Assembly (NCBI RefSeq): GCF_001306135.1
Contig: NZ_LGKP01000006.1
Coordinates: forward strand, 1 to 64,000
DNA from: Herpetosiphon geysericola
GTDB taxonomy: Bacteria; Chloroflexota; Chloroflexia; Chloroflexales; Herpetosiphonaceae
Direction: 5' to 3'
Length of the DNA stretch: 64,000 nucleotides
How positions within the stretch are numbered: the stretch's first letter is position 1; each line of letters begins with the position of its first letter. Under the pieces are notes generated by a model. The model was not told the DNA's origin. It did no database searches and worked only from the letters and a program-made list of their open reading frames with translations. Made by a program: the position numbers and the translations under genes. Positions 58,316 through 64,000 of this stretch are shown piece after piece.

Positions 58316-58618
58316 TTAGCGGCCTAGCTCTGGCTCGAATAATTCGCAGCGGCCACATTGTGGGCAAACATACATTTCAAGCCGTTCGCGCTTGATGAAG
58401 TTGCCAACTGCACCAACCAAGGCTCCAGTTAAGGATAAACCTTCGTGGAAATATTTTACGCCACGAAATTCGAGCGCCGTATCGCAGCGCAAACAAGCGA
58501 CTTGGCGCTCACCAATTGGGCTAGCTAAGGCCAATGAGCCATCGCGCAGCCAGCCACAGGTTGCGCATTCTTGCCAATCGTCGGCAACGTCAGCGCCACA
58601 ATAACTACACTGTTGCAT
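58316..58618 (-). CDS. Zinc-ribbon protein with a WLRDGSL module
   Basis: 100 residues. It starts with a four-cysteine module, CSYCGADVADDWQECATCGWLRDGSL (residues 4-29), identical in layout to modules in the next gene. A second part follows: CLRCDTALEFRGVKYFHEG and CPQCGRCELFEPELG, another two cysteine pairs. The family is not recognised. About eight cysteines suggest two zinc sites. It is probably a duplicate of the gene at 58744, separated by a short repeat module. Confidence 0.78.
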   Translation of the reverse strand: MQQCSYCGADVADDWQECATCGWLRDGSLALASPIGERQVACLRCDTALEFRGVKYFHEGLSLTGALVGAVGNFIKRERLEMYVCPQCGRCELFEPELGR

Positions 58619-58743
58619 TCTCAGCTCCCTTCAACTTCATTAAATTCTTGTGAATCGCTATTTGATCTTATTTAAAAGATGGCTTTTCACCACGATTGAT
58701 CGCCTTCGTGGCCTTCGCATTCTTCGCGGTTGCTAATTTGTAA
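58619..58743. repeat. Short repeat module between zinc-ribbon paralogues
   Basis: CGCCTTCGTGGCCTTCGCATTCTTCGCGG (about 58701-58729) is a single copy of the CTTCGTG module found in the longer intergenic blocks. Confidence 0.6.
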
Positions 58744-59160
58744 CTAACTACCAATATGGGGCAAGGCCAATTCTGCATAGCCACAATAGCCACAGCCATG
58801 TAATTCTAAAATTTGAAAATCGTGGCGAAACGAACCAAAGCGACCTTGCAAAATATCCAGCGAGTTCGAGCTTTCGCGAAATTGTTTGAAGCCCAAAAAG
58901 GTCATTTGAGCCTGACAGCGCAAGCAGATCAATTGGCGTACACTTGGCGGCGCTGGTTCTGGTGGGGTAATGCCCAATGAGCCATCGCGCAGCCAACCAC
59001 AGCTTGGGCATTCTTCCCAATCTTCGGAAACTTCATCGTCGCAATAGGGGCATTTGGTAGGCTCAAGCGGCAACGCCAACGAGCCATCGCGCAGCCATCC
59101 ACAAGTTTTACACTCTTCCCAATCATCGGGGACATTGCCGCCACAATAGGTACATGCTTG
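58744..59160 (-). CDS. Zinc-ribbon protein with two WLRDGSL modules
   Basis: About 138 residues. Two tandem modules with CTYCGGNVPDDWEECKTCGWLRDGSL and CPYCDDEVSEDWEECPSCGWLRDGSL, each four cysteines followed by the invariant WLRDGSL, precede a C-terminal part with CLRCQAQMTFLGFKQF and CGYCGYAEL. The C-terminal part is homologous to that of the 58316 gene, so the two genes are paralogues that differ in module number. Start at ATG 59160 is set by alignment with the paralogue; ATG 59163 is adjacent. Function unknown; six cysteine pairs suggest zinc binding. Confidence 0.78.
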   Translation of the reverse strand, partial: QACTYCGGNVPDDWEECKTCGWLRDGSLALPLEPTKCPYCDDEVSEDWEECPSCGWLRDGSLGITPPEPAPPSVRQLICLRCQAQMTFLGFKQFRESSNSLDILQGRFGSFRHDFQILELHGCGYCGYAELALPHIGS

Positions 59161-59281
59161 CATCATCAATCTCTCGCTAGTAGATGCTCGTTTCAAGCAA
59201 AAACTATACGCTGCCAGCAAGCGAGTGTTGCAAGCCAAAGCAACAACGGCGCAAGCTCAATGCTCACGCCGTTGACGGTCG

Positions 59282-61357
59282 TTATCTGCTGCCACCAACT
59301 TCGAGTGGCATTTCGCTGGCGAGAGTTTCTGCCTCGGTGGTTACTGGCAAACCCAAATCCCTGCGCCGCTGATCGGCTAAGCGGCGTTTTTCGGCCACCA
59401 TCTCGGGTGTTACATACTCGTCGAAGGTGCGCAAACCAGCTAATTTCAGCCCATGCTTTTTGAATAAACGATACATTTCCTTGACCCGATCCATTTCGAT
59501 GTTGCGGCCAAGGGTATAATCGTCGAATTTGCCATCAAGCGCCAAGAGGGCTGTCTCAGAGAGGCAGGCATAGGCTGTACCTGCTGGCAAGCCAATATCA
59601 AAGCCAAAATCGACCTCGCCGGGCAAGGTAATTTCGCCCGATTCGATCACCAACACATCTGGGCGTTTGGCTGCATCTTCTTCTTTGATGTCTGGTGGGC
59701 GGGCCACGTCGCAGACTACCGCGCCTGGTTTTAGGCGCTCAATATCGACAATTTTGGTATTAAGTGCGGTCGTGGTGGTAACAATTAAGTCGGCGCTGCC
59801 AACATAATCATCAGCTTTGGTGGCAATTGTCACTTTGGCATTGGGCGTTTCAGCTTCGATTTGCTTCTTCAAGGCAATCAAGCGCTCAGGCCGGGGCGCA
59901 ATCAATACTACGTCGCCAATGGCTTGGGCTAGCAAGCGCGAACAAACCGCGCCAATCGAGCCAGTTGCCCCAATCACGACAGCAGTGCCTTGATCAACCC
60001 GCCCGCCCATCAAAATGACTGCTTGTTTTGCAGCTTCGAGGGTTGCGGCGACAGTTAGCGAGTTGCCCGAGGTAATCCCAATATCCGATTTTTGGGCCAC
60101 GGTGATCCCAGCATCGCCAACTACCGAGGTAAATGCGCCCAATCCCATGAGTTTTGCGCCCATGCGTTCGGCCATGCGCGCTGCTTTGATCAAGCGGCGA
60201 TAGGTAAATGCGGTTGGGCGGCGCATTAATTCGCGTGGCGTAGCGCCTAAGGTCAATAAAATACCCTCAATCTCTTTGCCCGTGCCCGTCGATTTGATGC
60301 CCTTCATCTTTGAAAGATAGAGCGGTGGCAAATGGGCCATGGCGCGTTCGACCCAGCGCTGCGGCACATATTTGAGCACCTTGAAGCGCGGATCTTTATA
60401 GATAAATTTGGTCGAGAGCGGGTGAATCACAAAGGCAAATTTTTCTAATTCTTCGTCGTTGGTCAGGCGCTGAATGTGCGGCTCCCAATTGGCATCGGCG
60501 GTAATTTGCAAGACGGTTGCTTCATCAAGCTCGCGCTTGCCCGTTACGGCCAAAATCATGGCTTCAAGCACATCTGCTGAAACAAACGGATGCTCTTCGC
60601 TAATTTTTGGCGTGAGCGTAATTAAGGTATGCGCTCCACGTTGGCGCAAATCTTCAATCTCAGCAGGCGAAGGATCGTCGGTCAAAATCGTGCGGCCACG
60701 CAAATCTTGGGGCGCGTAGCGTCGAATGAAGGCAAAATCACCAGCCAACACATCGGCCCAAGCGCAATCTTTTTCCAGGCGGCTATCGTGGGTTGCACCC
60801 TTGCCAATTGGGTGAATGCGCCGATAGGGCTTTTTGGCCAAATCGGGCATGGCAAATTTAGCGTAGCGCTCCAATTGGCTCAACGAGCTAAGCGTAAACG
60901 GCAAACCATAATGCACCTTGGGATCGGCAAAGCGTAAATCGACGTTATAGTTGCTCAGCGATTCGGCCAATGAATAGCGTTCGATGCCCGAAAAAACCAA
61001 GACCCGCCGATAGTTGAAGCGACCAGGTTCGCGGGCAACAGCTTGGGCAACCGTCCAGCGTTCGAGGGTCGATTTGAGCAACACACCGTCGGCGGTTGGG
61101 GTGGTGCGGGCTTGGTTGACGATTGTATAGGCTTGGTTATGCTGATAAGTGGCCTTGCCAACCCGAAAATCAGCAATCACCCCACCAAGCGCAATTGCAT
61201 CGACCTTGCCATCGTGCTCGCGAATCAACTGCTTGACCCGTTCGACATCGCCATCGGCTCCAATGCGGCGCACCCGTATTTCTTCGCCCAACAGCGTTGT
61301 TGTAAAGCTAAAGTCACGCCGCGAACGACCGAGCGTGATACAGACTACTTCTTTCAT
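59282..61357 (-). CDS. Acyl-ACP reductase-like dehydrogenase with N-terminal extension
   Basis: 691 residues. The C-terminal half (about 355-691) follows the cyanobacterial long-chain acyl-ACP reductase plan. LTLGATPRELMRRPTAFTYRRLIKAAR is followed by GAKLMGLGAFTSVVGDAG, a Rossmann site GATGSIGAVCSRLL (about 462), VTTTTALNTKI, ESGEITLPGEVDFGFDIG and ACLSETALLAL. The cysteine of ACLSETA (about 595) aligns with the reductase's catalytic cysteine (ACFAEAML). In cyanobacteria the enzyme makes fatty aldehydes. The N-terminal half (1-340) is not recognised; it has alpha/beta segments (DAIALGG, VLVFSG). Substrate is inferred. GAGG precedes ATG 61357. Confidence 0.72.
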   Translation of the reverse strand: MKEVVCITLGRSRRDFSFTTTLLGEEIRVRRIGADGDVERVKQLIREHDGKVDAIALGGVIADFRVGKATYQHNQAYTIVNQARTTPTADGVLLKSTLERWTVAQAVAREPGRFNYRRVLVFSGIERYSLAESLSNYNVDLRFADPKVHYGLPFTLSSLSQLERYAKFAMPDLAKKPYRRIHPIGKGATHDSRLEKDCAWADVLAGDFAFIRRYAPQDLRGRTILTDDPSPAEIEDLRQRGAHTLITLTPKISEEHPFVSADVLEAMILAVTGKRELDEATVLQITADANWEPHIQRLTNDEELEKFAFVIHPLSTKFIYKDPRFKVLKYVPQRWVERAMAHLPPLYLSKMKGIKSTGTGKEIEGILLTLGATPRELMRRPTAFTYRRLIKAARMAERMGAKLMGLGAFTSVVGDAGITVAQKSDIGITSGNSLTVAATLEAAKQAVILMGGRVDQGTAVVIGATGSIGAVCSRLLAQAIGDVVLIAPRPERLIALKKQIEAETPNAKVTIATKADDYVGSADLIVTTTTALNTKIVDIERLKPGAVVCDVARPPDIKEEDAAKRPDVLVIESGEITLPGEVDFGFDIGLPAGTAYACLSETALLALDGKFDDYTLGRNIEMDRVKEMYRLFKKHGLKLAGLRTFDEYVTPEMVAEKRRLADQRRRDLGLPVTTEAETLASEMPLEVGGSR

Positions 61358-61489
61358 AGTGAATCCTCATTGCAAGCCTAGCGAATCGGAGGTTGGATCG
61401 ATCGCGCTTGAGATTAGGGAGTGAGCATAGCGAAGTACAGCAATGTTTCTACATCGATTATAGCCGATTATTGCATGTCAAGGCAATGC

Positions 61490-61690
61490 AAGGTGAAAAT
61501 CAGAAGTCAAAAGTCAAAAAAGAACAGAGAGCATAAGCATGAAGTCAGAAATCAAAAATCAAAAGTCAAATTGTAGGGATAAATGGCTGGGTATCGGGTA
61601 TCGGGCGTTGGGCTATTGGCTTTCATCCTTCATCCTTCATAATTTCGCTATGTTCTATGCTCTGTGTTCTATGCTCTATGCTCTGCGCTA
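61490..61690. repeat. Modular intergenic repeat block
   Basis: ATCAGAAGTCAAAAGTCAAAA, AACAGAGAGCATAAGC, AAATCAAAAATCAAAAGTCAA, GGGTATCGGGTATCGGGC, TTTCATCCTTCATCCTTCAT and TATGTTCTATGCTCTGTGTTC lie between the reductase-like gene and topA. The rest of the 508-base gap (61691-61865) has no gene; TTGACA at 61693 may be a -35 of topA but lacks a good -10. Confidence 0.8.
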
Positions 61691-61865
61691 TATTGACAGA
61701 AGTGGATAGTTGTGGCACTGTACTTCACGCCGCACGAATTCCCGCTCGTGCCTCAACGAGGCCACCTAAGCGACGCTGCTCCAGTACACGTCAACTTTGA
61801 ACTGATTCGCCGCGTTTTGAATGCGTCGGTTGGTGGCACAGTGTGAACTTTTAAGGAAAAACCCT

Positions 61866-64000
61866 ATGGATACTAAATTGGTGATTGTTGAGTCGCCAGC
61901 TAAAGCAAAAACGATTCAAAAATATCTGGGCGCTGGCTATCGCGTCACCGCGAGCATGGGCCATGTGCGCGATTTGCCCAAGAGTAAAATTGGCATTGAT
62001 ATTGACAATGATTTTACCCCGGTCTATGAAATTAGCGCGGGCAAAGATAAGCTCATTGCCGACTTGAAACGCGAAATCAAAGCTGCTTCTGCAATTTACC
62101 TCGCAACCGACCACGACCGCGAAGGCGAAGCAATTGCTTGGCATATTTTGCAAGCAGCCAATATTGGCAAACGCAAGCCCGTCTATCGAATTACCTTTAA
62201 TGAAATTACCAAGGAAGCGATTCAGAACGCAATTCGCAATCCACGCGAAATTGATGCCAACTTGGTCGATGCCCAACAAGCGCGGCGGGTGCTCGACCGC
62301 TTAGTTGGCTACAAAATTTCACCAATTTTGTGGGCCAAAGTGCGTCGCGGGCTTTCAGCTGGCCGCGTGCAATCGGTTGCTGTGCGCATGGTCGTCGAAC
62401 GCGAACGCGAAATCGAAGGCTTTGAACCCAAAGAATATTGGACGATCGAGGCCGATTTATCGCCAACTGGCCTGAAAAAGCTGGCTAAAAACGATATTTT
62501 TCGCGCAATTCTCTACGCCCGCAATGGCAAAAAACTCGATAAATTTGCGATTCCTAGCAAAGACGATGCTGATGCTGTGTTGAATGCCTTGGAAGGCGCA
62601 AATTATATTGTCGGGGCGATTACGCGCAAGGATAAACGCCGCTCGCCTTCGCCACCATTTATCACCAGTACCTTGCAACAAGAGGCCAGCCGCAAGCTGG
62701 GCTTTAGCTCCAAACGCACCATGCAAGTGGCCCAAAAGCTCTATGAAGGGGTCGATGTTGGCGGCAAGGATGGCACGGTTGGGTTGATTACCTATATGCG
62801 TACCGACTCGACCAACGTTGCTGTCGATGCGCAAAACGAGGCTCGCAGCTTAATTACCGAGCTATATGGCAAGGAATATGCGCCAGCCAAACCCAATATC
62901 TACAAAACCAAGGCCAAAGGCGCGCAAGAAGCTCACGAAGCGATTCGCCCAACTAGCGTGATGCGCCGTCCTGATCAATTAAAAGCCACGATTGGCCGCG
63001 ATGAGCTGCGCTTATACGATTTGATCTGGAAGCGCTTTATGGCTTCGCAGATGGCAGCGGCAATTTTTGATAGCACCAGCATCGATATTGGCGCTGGAGT
63101 TGGCATCAAAACTGCTGCTGGCGCGCCCTTTACCTTTCGCGCAACTGGCTCGGTGCTCAAATTCAATGGCTTCTTGGCCGTCTATAACGTGAGCCTTGAT
63201 GAAGGCGACGAGGACGAAGACAAAGAGGCCTTGTTGCCGCAACTCAACGAAGGCCAAGCCCTCGATTTGCATGATCTGTTTGGCGAGCAACACTTTACTA
63301 CGCCACCGCCGCGCTATACCGAGGCAACCTTGGTCAAGCAGATGGAAAGCGAAGGCATTGGCCGCCCATCAACCTACGCGCCAACAATTTCGACGATTGT
63401 TGCCCGCGAGTATGTTGAGTTGGTTGAAAAGAAATTGATGCCAACGACCTTAGGCCGCGTGGTGACCGATTTGCTGGTTGAACACTTCAAAGATATTGTC
63501 GATTACAACTTTACCTCGGATATGGAACAGCGGCTTGATGATATTGCTGAAGGCCAGCGCCGTTGGGTGCCTGTGCTGCGCGAATTCTACGATCCGTTTG
63601 CTGTGCGCTTGCATGCTGCCGAAACCGAGATGCGCAATGTCAAGCGCGAAGAAATCAAAACCGAGCTGCCATGTCCGTTATGTAGCAATCATTTGGTGAT
63701 CAAATGGGGCCGTAATGGCGAGTTCTTGGCTTGTTCGCAATATCCAGAATGTAGCTGGACTGGCGATTTGGAGCGTGATGGCGAAGGTGGCATTCACATT
63801 GCCACTCAGCCCGAGATTTTCGGCAACACCACCTGCCCAGAATGTGGCAACCCAATGAGCCTGAAAAAAGGCCGTTTTGGCCCATTCTTGGCATGTACCA
63901 ACTACCCAACCTGCAAAGGCATTCGCAAAGTGCGCGCTCAGGGCAAGGATTTTGTGGTGATTCCGCCGCCCAAGCCAACCGAAGAAAAATGCCCCAAATG
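61866..64000 (+). CDS. topA: DNA topoisomerase I (5' part, cut by window end)
   Basis: 711 codons are visible and the frame is open at the window edge. Relaxes negative supercoils with a transient single-strand break. The TOPRIM domain starts KLVIVESPAKAKTIQKYL and contains ATDHDREGEAIAWHI (DxD-type acidic residues). VDAQQARRVLDRLVGYKISP, RGLSAGRVQSVAVRMVVE and the active-site tyrosine in ITYMRTDS follow, then GTF-like TPPPRYTEATLVKQMESEGIGRPSTYAPTIS. Near the edge, zinc ribbons begin: CPLCSNHL...CSQYPEC and CPECGNPM...CTNYPTC, and a third starts at EKCPK. AAGGA precedes ATG 61866. With gyrB in the same window it balances supercoiling. Confidence 0.96.
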   Translation, partial: MDTKLVIVESPAKAKTIQKYLGAGYRVTASMGHVRDLPKSKIGIDIDNDFTPVYEISAGKDKLIADLKREIKAASAIYLATDHDREGEAIAWHILQAANIGKRKPVYRITFNEITKEAIQNAIRNPREIDANLVDAQQARRVLDRLVGYKISPILWAKVRRGLSAGRVQSVAVRMVVEREREIEGFEPKEYWTIEADLSPTGLKKLAKNDIFRAILYARNGKKLDKFAIPSKDDADAVLNALEGANYIVGAITRKDKRRSPSPPFITSTLQQEASRKLGFSSKRTMQVAQKLYEGVDVGGKDGTVGLITYMRTDSTNVAVDAQNEARSLITELYGKEYAPAKPNIYKTKAKGAQEAHEAIRPTSVMRRPDQLKATIGRDELRLYDLIWKRFMASQMAAAIFDSTSIDIGAGVGIKTAAGAPFTFRATGSVLKFNGFLAVYNVSLDEGDEDEDKEALLPQLNEGQALDLHDLFGEQHFTTPPPRYTEATLVKQMESEGIGRPSTYAPTISTIVAREYVELVEKKLMPTTLGRVVTDLLVEHFKDIVDYNFTSDMEQRLDDIAEGQRRWVPVLREFYDPFAVRLHAAETEMRNVKREEIKTELPCPLCSNHLVIKWGRNGEFLACSQYPECSWTGDLERDGEGGIHIATQPEIFGNTTCPECGNPMSLKKGRFGPFLACTNYPTCKGIRKVRAQGKDFVVIPPPKPTEEKCPK

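Noticed and set aside
61693-61724. Strong topA promoter
   Set aside because: TTGACA is perfect but no acceptable -10 occurs at 16-18 bases; left as a possibility in the gap description.

Overview
The window looks like an ordinary stretch of a Chloroflexota chromosome, most like the filamentous gliding genus Herpetosiphon. This is an inference from gene content (CpXC zinc proteins, AIM24, bifunctional nuclease, a serS T-box, a secreted protein ending in an LPLV-type tail), from roughly 50% G+C with A+T-rich islands, and from the style of the intergenic repeats. No rRNA lies in the window to prove it.

Layout. 1-2437: tail of an IS982-family transposase inserted into an A+T-rich, probably acquired two-gene unit whose second gene encodes a PD-(D/E)XK-like nuclease. 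2458-8260: minus-strand genes for a secreted 5'-nucleotidase, a membrane protein, an HD hydrolase and a secreted Kelch protein. 8612-13030: pxpC, pyrD, a bifunctional nuclease and an ANTAR response regulator. Two phased arrays of TGTGGGATA or TATCCACAG units sit here, and the second is an origin-like cluster of DnaA boxes. 13127-17721: minus-strand block with a Fic protein under a palindromic operator, a duplicated-domain lipoprotein, a GNAT enzyme and AIM24. 17940-34864: mostly plus-strand genes: membrane glycosyltransferases, fatty-acid metabolism genes (acyl-CoA ligase, thiolase, SDR), CpXC proteins, an iron alcohol dehydrogenase, pxpB, and a Ser T-box operon ending in serS. 35319-45822: SH3/NlpC-P60 hydrolase, DUF4230 protein, MscS channel, pxpA, apt, then a TPR gene followed by two divergent HSP90-type ATPases. 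45819-48247: GAF/PP2C phosphatase coupled to a CPBP protease. 49717-53283: gyrB carrying a 551-residue intein. 53344-61357: KTSC protein, tRNA-Thr, ssb, hydrolase, LVIVD lipoprotein, PH-domain protein, two zinc-ribbon paralogues and an acyl-ACP-reductase-like protein. 61866 to the end: topA.

The three subunits of 5-oxoprolinase (PxpA, PxpB, PxpC) are all present but lie about 11-18 kb apart instead of in one operon. Twelve intergenic gaps are filled by one family of modular low-complexity repeats, and three genes that start just after such blocks lack a Shine-Dalgarno site. The most promising undescribed items are the TPR plus tandem HSP90-like module (the second ATPase has a Rossmann tail resembling TIR/deoxyribosyltransferase folds), the two phased iteron arrays around pyrD, and the repeated zinc module with an invariant WLRDGSL tail.
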